A stretch of DNA of 36,652 nt from a virus. Below the pieces are notes generated by a model. That model did no database searches and was not told where the DNA came from. It worked only from the letters and a program-made list of their open reading frames with translations. Shown here in pieces: positions 22,411-29,141 of this stretch (position 1 is its first letter; every line of letters begins with the position of its first letter). The translations under genes were made by a program, and so were the position numbers. The stretch covers positions 1-36,652 of IMG/VR virus record IMGVR_UViG_3300033153_006853; one strand, 5' to 3'.

Positions 22411-22507
22411 ACTTAGATCCTTTCTGCCCTGCGCACAGCGCGTCAAGATGCGCACCAGCGGGCAAGTCCCTGATTTCTTCGCGCGTGATTTCACGTAACG
22501 TTTTCAT
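22394..22507 (-). CDS. Very small protein (37 aa), possibly a truncated ABA-sandwich-type protein
   Basis: ATG 22507 overlaps the previous stop as ATGA and has AAGGGG 6 bases upstream, an excellent site. The product reads MKTLREITREEIRDLPAGAH, then LDALCAGQKGSKYARFV, and overlaps the methyltransferase start by 17 bases. The segment DLPAG-x-x-LDALCA resembles the N-terminus of phage ABA-sandwich domain proteins (L-P-A-G-x-x-L-D-A-L-V-A), but the rest of that domain is missing. It may be a remnant or a minimal peptide that couples translation into the methyltransferase. Confidence 0.5.
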   Translation of the reverse strand: MKTLREITREEIRDLPAGAHLDALCAGQKGSKYARFV

Positions 22508-22686
22508 GGTGTTCCCCTTTCAATTCTCCGCACTCTCCTAGCCTGCACCTTACAACTAGGACAAGTCGGTTTCCACTTGTAACGTTCAGGGAACGAAGAA
22601 GACATCAACAGTTGCCAGAGATGTCCGCAACAGGTCCACTGGCGCAACCGCCAGTATCGATGCCGCGTTTCAGCAAGTGTTTTCAC
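22504..22686 (-). CDS. Small zinc-ribbon protein (60 aa)
   Basis: Product starts MKTLAETRHRYWRLRQWTCC, has CC near 19-20 and CPSC near 42-45 (KPTCPSCKVQARRVRRIE), giving a four-Cys zinc-ribbon arrangement, and is strongly basic. Not recognised. The start is GTG with AAGGA at 5 bases. That GTG overlaps, as GTGA, a TGA that closes the frame running on past the stop of the upstream gene at 22752. Confidence 0.55.
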   Translation of the reverse strand: MKTLAETRHRYWRLRQWTCCGHLWQLLMSSSFPERYKWKPTCPSCKVQARRVRRIERGTP

Positions 22687-22751
22687 GACGTTCCTTCTGC
22701 ATTCAACAAACTAGCAATACGCTCGGCGTCGTCGGGAACCTGTGCGGGTTG

Positions 22752-23003
22752 TCATTCGGCTTTGCCATCGGCAGCCTCCTCCGCATCCAACGCCCAGCTA
22801 TCAGCAATGGCGGCGCAAAAAGGTCTCCCGTAACAGTCGGATAAGTCCTTCAGCCGCCAGTCACGAATTCGCCCGCTTGCGACAGCCAATGCCCGCCGCA
22901 CCTCCCGCTCGCGCTTTAGTTGCGTTTCCAGTATAGCAATACGCTTCCTCTTAATAACAATGCTCTTTGCCAAGTTCCTACACCCCAAACAGTCAATACT
23001 CAT
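22752..23003 (-). CDS. Small coiled-coil/zinc protein (83 aa) with open frame beyond its stop
   Basis: Begins MSIDCLGCRNLAKSIVIKRK, a CxxC start, then a charged helix (LETQLKREREVRRALAVASG) and SDCYGRPFCAAIADSWALD. ATG 23003 has AAAGGGGAGGAGAAG and is chosen over a start 18 codons earlier. It stops at TGA (22754..22752). The same frame then continues without start codons as QPAQVPDDAERIASLLNAEG-Thr-Ser to a TGA at 22685..22683, which overlaps the next gene start as GTGA. That tail reads like a genuine C-terminus, so the inner TGA may be a recent nonsense change or a readthrough site. Confidence 0.55.
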   Translation of the reverse strand: MSIDCLGCRNLAKSIVIKRKRIAILETQLKREREVRRALAVASGRIRDWRLKDLSDCYGRPFCAAIADSWALDAEEAADGKAE

Positions 23004-23140
23004 CACTTCTCCTCCCCTTTCGTCCAAACAGTTCCGCAACGGACGCATTTCATGCACTCGTGACCGTCCTTAGTCCAACGACGCATCAATCTATGCCCAC
23101 GAAGTAGGCAAACCACACGGAGAATCCAGCTCAACATCAT
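23003..23140 (-). CDS. Small zinc-knuckle membrane-like protein (45 aa)
   Basis: A short gene with ATG 23140 (GGAG at 6 bases) and TGA overlapping the next ATG as TGATG. It reads MMLSWILRVVCLLRGHRLMR, then RWTKDGHECMKCVRCGTVW. The C-x-x-x-G-H and C-x-x-C-x-x-C-G arrangement resembles DUF1660-type short phage proteins with a zinc ribbon. Function unknown. Confidence 0.6.
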   Translation of the reverse strand: MMLSWILRVVCLLRGHRLMRRWTKDGHECMKCVRCGTVWTKGEEK

Positions 23141-23202
23141 TCCGACTCCTCATTCTCATTAATTCTATCCGCACCTTTTTCTACGAGACTTTCCCAAGTA
23201 GC

Positions 23203-23418
23203 TTACTTTGCTCTCAGAAGCACCTCGACTCGTTTGTCGTCCGCCTTCGCTCGCACCACTTCATATTCAAGGCCGTTGATCACTACCGTTTGCCCCTTTG
23301 CCGGAAGCCTCCCGACGACGACCGCCTCGTTGTCCGACTTGTTGAGCCAATCACGTAACGTTTTCCCGTCAAACTCCCGCGCTCCCCTGCGCTGTCCGTC
23401 CGTTGTTTGCTCTTGCAT
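23203..23418 (-). CDS. Hypothetical small beta-rich protein (71 aa)
   Basis: An N-terminal flexible basic part is followed by FDGKTLRDWLNKSDNEAVVV and GQTVVINGLEYEVVRAKADD, ending in VEVLLRAK. It looks like a compact beta-barrel-like domain; not recognised. GGGAG at 8 bases precedes ATG 23418. After its TAA the same frame stays open for 21 codons (ATWESLVEKGADRINENEES) up to a TGA that overlaps the next ATG as ATGA, a situation repeated at the neighbouring gene. Confidence 0.55.
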   Translation of the reverse strand: MQEQTTDGQRRGAREFDGKTLRDWLNKSDNEAVVVGRLPAKGQTVVINGLEYEVVRAKADDKRVEVLLRAK

Positions 23419-23420
23419 CG

Positions 23421-23630
23421 TTACGTCTCCCGTTTCATATTTCTATCAAGTTGATGCGCATCCCCTTTTTGACTCATTACCTTTTGCGGTTTGCTGCCTA
23501 GAGCAATTCCCAGAAGCCTCGGTGCGAGCCACGCCGGCATGGGGATATTCCATATGGCCCAGAAAATCACCGATCTCATTATCTTGCTACCTCCGCCGCC
23601 GCTCTGTCGTTTGTCAAATTTCTCGCTCAT
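23421..23630 (-). CDS. Hypothetical protein with a membrane segment (69 aa)
   Basis: Begins MSEKFDKRQSGGGGSKIMRS, followed by a hydrophobic stretch (VIFWAIWNIPMPAWLAPRLL, about residues 21-42) and a polar basic tail. ATG 23630 has GAGGAGGAACC; an in-frame ATG nine codons earlier lies inside the MazG gene. Not recognised. The Gly-rich linker before the hydrophobic part and the Pro-broken span suggest a monotopic or small membrane protein. Confidence 0.5.
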   Translation of the reverse strand: MSEKFDKRQSGGGGSKIMRSVIFWAIWNIPMPAWLAPRLLGIALGSKPQKVMSQKGDAHQLDRNMKRET

Positions 23631-23883
23631 AGGTTCCTCCTCGATGGTTATCCGCAATCATCATCGCAAAGTTTGCCACGTCAGCGCACTCGTCAATCAC
23701 AGCGTCGCGAAACTCGATACTGTGGAAATTGAGAAGCTTCAGCAATTCCCCAAGCTCCTGGACAAGCCGAGAGACCAGGTGGCTGTCGCGCAAATTGCGC
23801 CATCCTGTTTTGTGGCCATTCTTCCGCAGCCGCGCTTCCATATCCTTAGCAAACATGTGTACTGCCGGTCGTAATTCAGCCAT
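23614..23883 (-). CDS. MazG-like NTP pyrophosphohydrolase
   Basis: 89 residues. HKTGWRNLRDSHLVSRLVQELGELLKLL carries the first acidic pair (Glu43-x-x-Glu46), and DAVIDECADVANFAMMIAD the second (Glu65-x-x-Asp68). The ExxE ... ExxD helices are the Mg-binding signature of the all-alpha MazG/dUTPase superfamily. The G-W-x-x-L leader is typical of the phage versions. It would hydrolyse dNTPs or (p)ppGpp-like nucleotides; specificity cannot be read. It follows thyX and fits a nucleotide pool module. Confidence 0.75.
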   Translation of the reverse strand: MAELRPAVHMFAKDMEARLRKNGHKTGWRNLRDSHLVSRLVQELGELLKLLNFHSIEFRDAVIDECADVANFAMMIADNHRGGTYEREI

Positions 23884-23943
23884 TATTCTTGTCCTCGCTT
23901 CTCTGTTATACGTAATACTGCTTAGCCATTGACATTTATCCCA

Positions 23944-24756
23944 TCATGCTGGCAGTTCAGTGGTCAGCTCTGGAACCTTCCAGTCAATTCCAAAATCTCC
24001 AAACACCGTGGGTGCAATTTCCAACAACTTTTCATATATGCGAATAGCACACAGTCTGATTTCCCACTGCGCATGTCTTGATCCCCTCACTTTCAGAATG
24101 TGCCGAAGCTCTCGAAAGTTGACGGTAATTCCTATCTGCGAACAGCAGGCATTCGGCAGGAGGAACCGGGCGTCCTCATTGACTTTTGCTTTTGTGAGAC
24201 CTTTCTTTTTTGCAGCACGCAAAATCATCATCAACTGTCGATAATTATTGTTTGCTTGTTCTATGTAGTCGCCATAGAACTCCCCAACTGTCCCGTCCGG
24301 CCCGAACGTTCCTGGGATGTGCCCATCTAGTATTGCAGACACGAGCGTGTCTTTTATGTCCCGCACCGCACGTGGCGTCACGTAGTAACCCCGCTCGACC
24401 ATCCCCCGCTCGTCCACATATCTCTGTGACTCCTGGCTAATGGCCATGAGCCGATGCCTAACTAGCTGATGTGTAAACGCACGACTTCCCCCGTCAATAA
24501 TGAAACTTGCGCTTGCGTGCTCTAATACGGAATGGTGTCCCAACTTGATGAGCTTGTTAATGAGCAGCTTTTGCGTCCTTGCGCGCACATTCTCAGGTGA
24601 AGAATCGCCCCTGTCTCTTATCTTTGTTGCAGGTTCACTCTGCCAGCAAATCCTCCCCATTCGTTCGATGACCGCTTCCGGATTAGGTGTGTAAGCAATC
24701 ATCTGCACCTTTGGCCCCAAGTCACTCCACCGTTCTTCATCCATTATGTTCATCAT
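23944..24756 (-). CDS. thyX: Flavin-dependent thymidylate synthase ThyX
   Basis: 270 residues. The ThyX signature RHRx7S is present at 100-110 (RHRLMAISQES), followed by QRY. The conserved SVLEHASASFIIDGGSRAF precedes it, and the C-terminal domain has LPNACCSQIGITVNFRELRH and WEIRLCAIRIYE. It makes dTMP from dUMP using FAD and methylene-tetrahydrofolate. ATG 24756 follows AAGGAGGAAAG; an ATG eight codons earlier lacks a site. With MazG and the HAD nucleotidase it forms a nucleotide-supply group. Confidence 0.92.
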   Translation of the reverse strand: MMNIMDEERWSDLGPKVQMIAYTPNPEAVIERMGRICWQSEPATKIRDRGDSSPENVRARTQKLLINKLIKLGHHSVLEHASASFIIDGGSRAFTHQLVRHRLMAISQESQRYVDERGMVERGYYVTPRAVRDIKDTLVSAILDGHIPGTFGPDGTVGEFYGDYIEQANNNYRQLMMILRAAKKKGLTKAKVNEDARFLLPNACCSQIGITVNFRELRHILKVRGSRHAQWEIRLCAIRIYEKLLEIAPTVFGDFGIDWKVPELTTELPA

Positions 24757-24781
24757 CTTTCCTCCTTGTAATGGTGACATA

Positions 24782-25024
24782 TCACTTTTCCTCCACCCAA
24801 TCCAAAGCTTCGCGGATGGCGCGGATTTCGGCTTTGCGCCCGTTGTGTATCTGGTATGGCAATGTAACTTCGCGCACTGATGCGGTGAACAAAAAGCACT
24901 TCAGATTGCTCTGCCGATAAGACACAAAGGTCCAGTTACCCATCCTCTTGGGCTTACTCCATCCCCGCGTTGTCGGGAATCCGTGTGGATTGTCCCCATT
25001 CTTGGGAGGGGTCTTTGTCGTCAC
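24782..25024 (-). CDS. Hypothetical protein (80 aa)
   Basis: Starts at GTG 25024, overlapping the preceding stop as GTGA, with GGGGAAG upstream. The product has a Pro/Gly/Lys-rich N-terminus (NPHGFPTTRGWSKPKRMG) and a compact part (NWTFVSYRQSNLKCFLF, VREVTLPYQIHNGRKAEIRA) ending in a helix, REALDWVEEK. Not recognised; alpha/beta fold likely. Confidence 0.55.
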   Translation of the reverse strand: MTTKTPPKNGDNPHGFPTTRGWSKPKRMGNWTFVSYRQSNLKCFLFTASVREVTLPYQIHNGRKAEIRAIREALDWVEEK

Positions 25025-25215
25025 TGTTTCTTCCCCTTATTTAAGCTTGAGAGGATCAAAGCTCCAGTTACGGCTATCGCTATCAAACATACAATCCAAG
25101 CCACAACTGCGAAGTAGAATCCAAGTCGGTACGCGCAGTAGAAAGCACCCATTTCAATAAAGGTCAGCACAAACAGAACAGCCACAATAATGCAGAAATT
25201 CCGCCAGAAGTTCAT
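25021..25215 (-). CDS. Small two-span membrane protein (64 aa)
   Basis: MNFWRNFCIIVAVLFVLTFI starts the first span; FYFAVVAWIVCLIAIAVTGA is the second, with a basic tail LNKGKKQ. ATG 25215 has AAAGAGG and overlaps the upstream stop as ATGA. The frame extends 32 codons further upstream but without a start signal. Function unknown; small phage membrane proteins of this form include holins and superinfection factors. Confidence 0.6.
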   Translation of the reverse strand: MNFWRNFCIIVAVLFVLTFIEMGAFYCAYRLGFYFAVVAWIVCLIAIAVTGALILSSLNKGKKQ

Positions 25216-25661
25216 TTCTCTACCTCTTTCAACTTCAAGTTTTTCTTGTTCTGTAAAGCGTTCCGCAAAGCCTCGATGCTGGCCATAAGCTCGGTTTTGC
25301 CATCCTGGCATGGTGGTACAAAATTCGTGCGCTCAAGATTTTCTAATAGAGTTTTTGCTGCCTCCTTCAGCAGGTCACGTTGTGCTATAGCTTCATCGCG
25401 TTCCAGCATCACAGCGTCACGTATTTTGAGGTCCCCCTCAATACGCCTTGCAAACTGCGCCTTTTGTAGCATGATTTCCTTAGTCTGGCGGTTGATACGT
25501 TCACCTAGAGATGCGGCGTATTCTACCATTTTCCTCAGCTTGTCGCGCAAGTCTGCAATACGTTTATTCAAGGCCACAATACGTCTATTAGCACACTTCA
25601 ATGAACATGGGCTAACATCACAAGATTTGCCACATATTTCACATATACCATGTGCGCTCAT
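25212..25661 (-). CDS. Coiled-coil protein with N-terminal zinc knuckle (149 aa)
   Basis: MSAHGICEICGKSCDVSPCS contains two CxxC-like pairs (CEIC, CDVSPC ... C). A long coiled coil spans about 30-125 (NKRIADLRDKLRKMVEYAAS, ARRIEGDLKIRDAVMLERDE), then a short helix with TELMASIEALRNALQ. ATG 25661 has GGAGG upstream, while the longer TTG-initiated form has none. Not recognised. Several neighbouring small genes share the Cys-knuckle plus helix plan. Confidence 0.55.
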   Translation of the reverse strand: MSAHGICEICGKSCDVSPCSLKCANRRIVALNKRIADLRDKLRKMVEYAASLGERINRQTKEIMLQKAQFARRIEGDLKIRDAVMLERDEAIAQRDLLKEAAKTLLENLERTNFVPPCQDGKTELMASIEALRNALQNKKNLKLKEVEK

Positions 25662-25694
25662 ACATCCATCCCTCCGTAACTCCAATTTGACTGC

Positions 25695-26543
25695 TTACGT
25701 GCCCATTTTCTTGTGTATAGCAAACGTTGCCGCTGGCCTCGTCCACGCTCGCCGAAGCCGCCGCCATTCCTGTGAATATTCAATCCACCTGTCGGGAGGT
25801 TGGTATAGCATCGCAAATGGCAAGGTGCCAACTTCCCAAGCTTGCTCTAGCCGTTTTGTTGCTGCAGCCAGATTGTCATTGCCGTATCCAATCAAAACGA
25901 AACAACGTATCTGTCGGCGTTTATATCCCGCATGTAAAAGTTTTGCAGTGGCTTTGCGCACCGCTGGCAACTGTCCTGGTCTGTCATACGCCAGAAAAAG
26001 CTGTCGCATTCTTCGGCGCAGCCTCCCTAGTTGTGTGATAAACCAATCATCGATTCTACCAGCTTCTAGCCCACCTGTAAACTCTGCTGGTTCTGGTTGA
26101 TGGTTAAGCATGTCGATCACTGCTCGGATGTGCGATCGCGGGCAGGCCGTTATATTATTATCTTGAATTTTCCAACCATCTCTTATTGGCAATGTCCTCA
26201 GCTTTCCCTCCCGCAGAGGGACCAAACAGAACTTACACCTATTTGGGCATCCCCGATGTGTTATGACATTTCCATAACTCATATATCGTCCAGGCACAAA
26301 ATCTCCACCTGGATCGTCCAGAGCGGGACCACCAAGTTTGACAATTGGGCAATGCTCGCGCCAGATATCGACGAGTTGTCGTGCCTTGGGCAGGTCCCAT
26401 GTAAACGTGCAGGAAACATGGACTTCGTCCTCTATCTCCATTTGAAAGGGTGACCTCTGCCACAGCGTTGTAGCGTATTCGTCGTTGGGTGTCGCTCTGG
26501 TTCGCCTCGGGAACACTCGTAGTATCTTTAATCTACGTGCCAC
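25695..26543 (-). CDS. Radical SAM protein, uncharacterised phage type
   Basis: 282 residues. The radical SAM cluster motif is HRGCPNRCKFCLVP with Cys99, Cys103 and Cys106 (CxxxCxxC), which would bind a 4Fe-4S cluster and S-adenosylmethionine. Before it, VKLGGPALDDPGGDFVPGRY resembles the N-terminal part of a phage radical SAM group I have seen beside nucleotide genes. After it come WKIQDNNITACPRSHI, AEFTGGLEAGRID and RCFVLIGYGND, consistent with the partial TIM barrel. GTG start with AGGGA. The substrate is unknown. A role in base modification or cofactor supply is possible because it sits near thyX and a DNA methyltransferase. Confidence 0.75.
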   Translation of the reverse strand: MARRLKILRVFPRRTRATPNDEYATTLWQRSPFQMEIEDEVHVSCTFTWDLPKARQLVDIWREHCPIVKLGGPALDDPGGDFVPGRYMSYGNVITHRGCPNRCKFCLVPLREGKLRTLPIRDGWKIQDNNITACPRSHIRAVIDMLNHQPEPAEFTGGLEAGRIDDWFITQLGRLRRRMRQLFLAYDRPGQLPAVRKATAKLLHAGYKRRQIRCFVLIGYGNDNLAAATKRLEQAWEVGTLPFAMLYQPPDRWIEYSQEWRRLRRAWTRPAATFAIHKKMGT

Positions 26544-26599
26544 GCTGCCAATCCCTATTAATTATTTACAGAAATCCCAAGCCGACCTTGATATTTCAC

Positions 26600-26857
26600 T
26601 TATCCATCTTCTTCTTTCTTCTCTATTGCCCTAGCAATTGCTATGTCACATTTAAGTTGCCCCACCGATGCAGCTTCGCTAGAAAAGTCGTGGGCTATTT
26701 GCCAGCGTCTAATTCTGTTGACGTCATTGAGTAATTGGCAAAGCGCCTCTGCGAGGGAAAGCGTCTTGTCTCCAACCACATTCTTAATCCGGAATTGCTC
26801 CACCGATAGTTCAATTCCTGGCGACTGTTCAACACTGTAAACATCATAGACTCCCAT
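26600..26857 (-). CDS. Hypothetical protein (85 aa)
   Basis: MGVYDVYSVEQSPGIELSVE opens a small alpha-rich protein with LSLAEALCQLLNDVNRIRRW and an acidic end (AIEKKEEDG). AAGGAG at 8 bases gives a strong start. Not recognised. The next gene downstream encodes the radical SAM protein, 56 bases away. That gap shows only a continuation of this frame for 13 codons and no clear signal. Confidence 0.5.
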   Translation of the reverse strand: MGVYDVYSVEQSPGIELSVEQFRIKNVVGDKTLSLAEALCQLLNDVNRIRRWQIAHDFSSEAASVGQLKCDIAIARAIEKKEEDG

Positions 26858-26860
26858 ATC

Positions 26861-27208
26861 TTATCTCCTTACGTTCATTGCGTGTGCCAACCGATATATC
26901 ACAGCGTGTGCTGCCTCCGTTGCGCTGTTTGATCCGTGCTCTGCAACGGTCAATGGAGCTAACAGGAGCTCGCATACTTCGTGGAAGGCTGTGCGATTTA
27001 GTTCGGATTTATTAGTTGGTGTTATTGTCCAATTTATTCCTAATGTGATCAAGGCCGTTCGGCTGTCGACTCTCCAGCTACAAGTTGCCTTTGCTTCTGG
27101 AGTATCATCATGGTCGTAGTCCATCCGCCAGTCTGTTAGCCCAAATCGCTTAATCCAGTATCGACAACGCTGTTTGAAGTAATCAAAGTCTTTCTTCGTC
27201 GTTTTCAC
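26861..27208 (-). CDS. Metallopeptidase-like protein (HExxxE)
   Basis: 115 residues. A start at GTG 27208 overlaps the endolysin stop as GTGA, with GGAGGGGGGAG just upstream; 22 earlier in-frame codons are inside the endolysin gene. FGLTDWRMDYDHDD and a central strand lead to NRTAFHEVCELLLAPLTVAE, where His-Glu-x-x-x-Glu resembles a short zincin helix. Related phage proteins have F-G-L-x-D-W-x-V and H-E-x-x-(H/E)-L-L-L-A. Proteolysis is not proven; the third ligand is unclear. Confidence 0.5.
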   Translation of the reverse strand: MKTTKKDFDYFKQRCRYWIKRFGLTDWRMDYDHDDTPEAKATCSWRVDSRTALITLGINWTITPTNKSELNRTAFHEVCELLLAPLTVAEHGSNSATEAAHAVIYRLAHAMNVRR

Positions 27209-28020
27209 GGCTCCCCCCTCCATTCGTTTTTCCGCTGCTCTACTATCCATTCGTAAAGGCATTTGCCCGGACATATTGTATGCCCCAGCTCACAATGCCC
27301 CACTACACGACCTTTTACATGTGCTCTGATTACATGTCCTAATGCTGCTAACGCTTCTGGTGCTGGCAAACGCTTATCGAAGTTTCCTATCATACATATT
27401 CCTAGTCTGTCATTATGCCCTTTGCAGTGTGCTCCTACTAAATGTCCAGCAAACCGGTATGTATATGTAATTTTACCCTGGGTGTCAATAACAATGTGAT
27501 ACCCGATTCCATTCCATCCCCGCGACTTGTGATCGGCATCCATTCCTGCTACTGTGGATGTATCACTCCCAGAATGATGTACTACAGCACCCGGCCACTG
27601 AACATATCGTGGCAGATTCTGCGACTTAATAACATTCTCCATGGCTTGATTTGCTTCTTTTGTGGCTCGATTAGCCTCCTCGATAGCTTGATTAGACTCT
27701 TTTGTTATCTGATTTGCAGCCTTTATAGCTTGATTTGCTTCATTCACTCTTTGATTTAGTTCTGTCATTAATTGTCCTCCAATTTCCACGGTTCGATTAG
27801 CCTCTCTTGTTTTTTGGTTTGCAATCTTTATAGCTTGTTTAGCTTCCATCTTAGCCTGTTCTGCTTCCTGGATTGATTTAGTGGAAAGCTGTTCTGCTCG
27901 AACTGCGTTATCCACAATTTGAGCCGCACGCATTGAAGCAACCACATATCCAGCACCAAACCCAATTATCACCAGCGCTAAGCACAACGTTACATTCACA
28001 ACGAGTTTCATAAACGCCAT
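27205..28020 (-). CDS. Endolysin: membrane-anchored N-acetylmuramoyl-L-alanine amidase
   Basis: 271 residues from ATG 28020 (AAAGGAG at 7 bases). A single hydrophobic segment (about 6-30, LVVNVTLCLALVIIGFGAGY) acts as signal anchor. Then about 80 residues of heptad repeats with Ala-Asn-Gln in nearly each unit (NEANQAI, KAANQIT, KESNQAI, EEANRAT, KEANQAM) form a coiled-coil tether. The Amidase_2/PGRP domain covers about 140-260: HHSG with His148-His149, RGWNGIGYHIVID, then GHCELGHTICPGKC holding His242 and Cys250 as likely zinc ligands. It cuts the amide bond between muramic acid and the peptide stem. The anchor recalls signal-anchor-release endolysins, but the long tether is unusual. Confidence 0.8.
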   Translation of the reverse strand: MAFMKLVVNVTLCLALVIIGFGAGYVVASMRAAQIVDNAVRAEQLSTKSIQEAEQAKMEAKQAIKIANQKTREANRTVEIGGQLMTELNQRVNEANQAIKAANQITKESNQAIEEANRATKEANQAMENVIKSQNLPRYVQWPGAVVHHSGSDTSTVAGMDADHKSRGWNGIGYHIVIDTQGKITYTYRFAGHLVGAHCKGHNDRLGICMIGNFDKRLPAPEALAALGHVIRAHVKGRVVGHCELGHTICPGKCLYEWIVEQRKNEWRGEP

Positions 28021-28042
28021 TTTCAGTCTCCTTTGCTGAACG

Positions 28043-28639
28043 TCAAACACCTAAAATCAGAAGTAGTTGTCTCTCTATATATCCCACCCGGTCGTCCATG
28101 TCTGCTGTCCACAACACAGAGCTAGTGTTCCACAGTTGCGGGAATAGTATGTTTATTCCGCCTGCTCGCGTGAAGGAAAGCGCGTTTGATGGCCTATCGT
28201 CTATAAGAACCGTTCCTTCTTTCGCCAGAAGATGCTTGTTTGATGCATCGACAAAAATAATACTTTTCTGATAATCCTCACCAAGGAACCGTTTTAGCCA
28301 GAGTGCTTTTCCCAGGTAGCTGTTTGGGCAGTGTCCTGGTGCTGTGCATACAAACGTAGGCGCATATTGTTTACACGTCTTGAAGAGAGCATCTGCCCAA
28401 GCAAACTTTGGAACCAGAGTCCACCATCTAGCTCCGGCTGCATCAATTCGTCTCCAGAGTTCTTCTTCTACATATCCTTCAGCTTTGTCTAGCAGTCGGG
28501 CTAGTACTGGATATATATTGTAATTTCCTTGACATTCCCTCACATATTCTTTCGGATCCACCTGCATTATTCGTGCGGCACTTGCTTGCCAGTTTGCCAA
28601 AACACCGTCCATATCTAGCAGAATCGTTTTAATTTCCAT
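28043..28639 (-). CDS. HAD-family 5'(3')-deoxyribonucleotidase-like phosphatase
   Basis: 198 residues. HAD motif I is LLDMDGVLANW with Asp9 and Asp11. CTAPGH around residue 98 fits motif II, and VLIDDRPSN with Asp147-Asp148 fits motif III/IV. The D-M-D-G-V-L-A-x-W form is typical of 5'-nucleotidases of the NT5C type, acting on dNMPs. It would help recycle or balance nucleotides. ATG 28639 has AAAGGAG; the longer in-frame start overlaps the upstream gene and is not favoured. Confidence 0.75.
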   Translation of the reverse strand: MEIKTILLDMDGVLANWQASAARIMQVDPKEYVRECQGNYNIYPVLARLLDKAEGYVEEELWRRIDAAGARWWTLVPKFAWADALFKTCKQYAPTFVCTAPGHCPNSYLGKALWLKRFLGEDYQKSIIFVDASNKHLLAKEGTVLIDDRPSNALSFTRAGGINILFPQLWNTSSVLWTADMDDRVGYIERQLLLILGV

Positions 28640-28826
28640 GTGATAACTCCTTTGCTTTTTCAACAAACACCACAACTACGGCCCAAATCGTCAAGACAAA
28701 CAGAAGCACCGGCCATACTAACACAAATACTCTAAGCCATTCTGGCTCGATATCCTTCTCAAACGCCCTCCACACCGAAGGCATAGCTTCAACCCACATT
28801 ATCAACATTACTACAAACCAGAACAT
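28629..28826 (-). CDS. Small two-span membrane protein (65 aa)
   Basis: MFWFVVMLIMWVEAMPSVWR gives the first span, and WLRVFVLVWPVLLFVLTIWA the second, ending with VEKAKELSHGN. ATG 28826 has AAGGTG upstream. Not recognised. It lies upstream of the nucleotidase and endolysin genes, so a lysis role is conceivable, but no holin motif is evident. Confidence 0.55.
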   Translation of the reverse strand: MFWFVVMLIMWVEAMPSVWRAFEKDIEPEWLRVFVLVWPVLLFVLTIWAVVVVFVEKAKELSHGN

Positions 28827-29125
28827 GTTTTCACCTTCACTTTCTTTATCGCGTGCCTTAGCTTGACCTGATTTGATTGCAGCCAATCTATCATCTCATC
28901 TAACGTTCCTCCATAGAATACCGTAATGCCGCCTTGTCTTTTCTGAAATACTCGAATATCTGCATTTACCATGACCATTGCATCATCTGTCCTCTGTTGG
29001 TAATGCACTTGTACAATTTCATTGTCTTTGAACATGTAGCTGCAATCCACGTATCCCGGCAGTGTGTTTGAAGTTGCACTTCTTTTAATCCGCGCAGCTT
29101 TGCGAATAATCCTTGCCACTGTCAT
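28811..29125 (-). CDS. Hypothetical protein (104 aa)
   Basis: A basic N-terminus (ARIIRKAARIKRSATSNT) is followed by a small beta-rich unit (YVDCSYMFKDNEIVQVHYQQ, AMVMVNADIRVFQKRQGG) and a basic tail. Not recognised. AGGGGGC lies immediately before the ATG, so initiation may instead use the GTG six bases downstream, where spacing is better. Confidence 0.5.
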   Translation of the reverse strand: MTVARIIRKAARIKRSATSNTLPGYVDCSYMFKDNEIVQVHYQQRTDDAMVMVNADIRVFQKRQGGITVFYGGTLDEMIDWLQSNQVKLRHAIKKVKVKTCSGL

Positions 29126-29141
29126 GCCCCCTGTTCTATGT

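Noticed and set aside
22711-22755. A 14-codon frame starting at the ATGA overlap after the 83-residue gene
   Set aside because: It is Arg-rich (MTTRTGSRRRRAYC), ends without coupling to the next gene, and the other frame fits the genome's overlap pattern better.
22683-23208. Alternative genetic code with TGA recoded across the genome
   Set aside because: TGA ends many clear full-length genes here in ATGA/GTGA overlaps (for example the glycoside-hydrolase-like and sigma genes), so TGA is a normal stop. Any readthrough would be local.
25246-26100. A 284-codon plus-strand open frame
   Set aside because: It lies antisense to the coiled-coil and radical SAM genes, shows no domain, and its composition is that expected from the complement of real minus-strand genes. 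The same holds for all other plus-strand frames.
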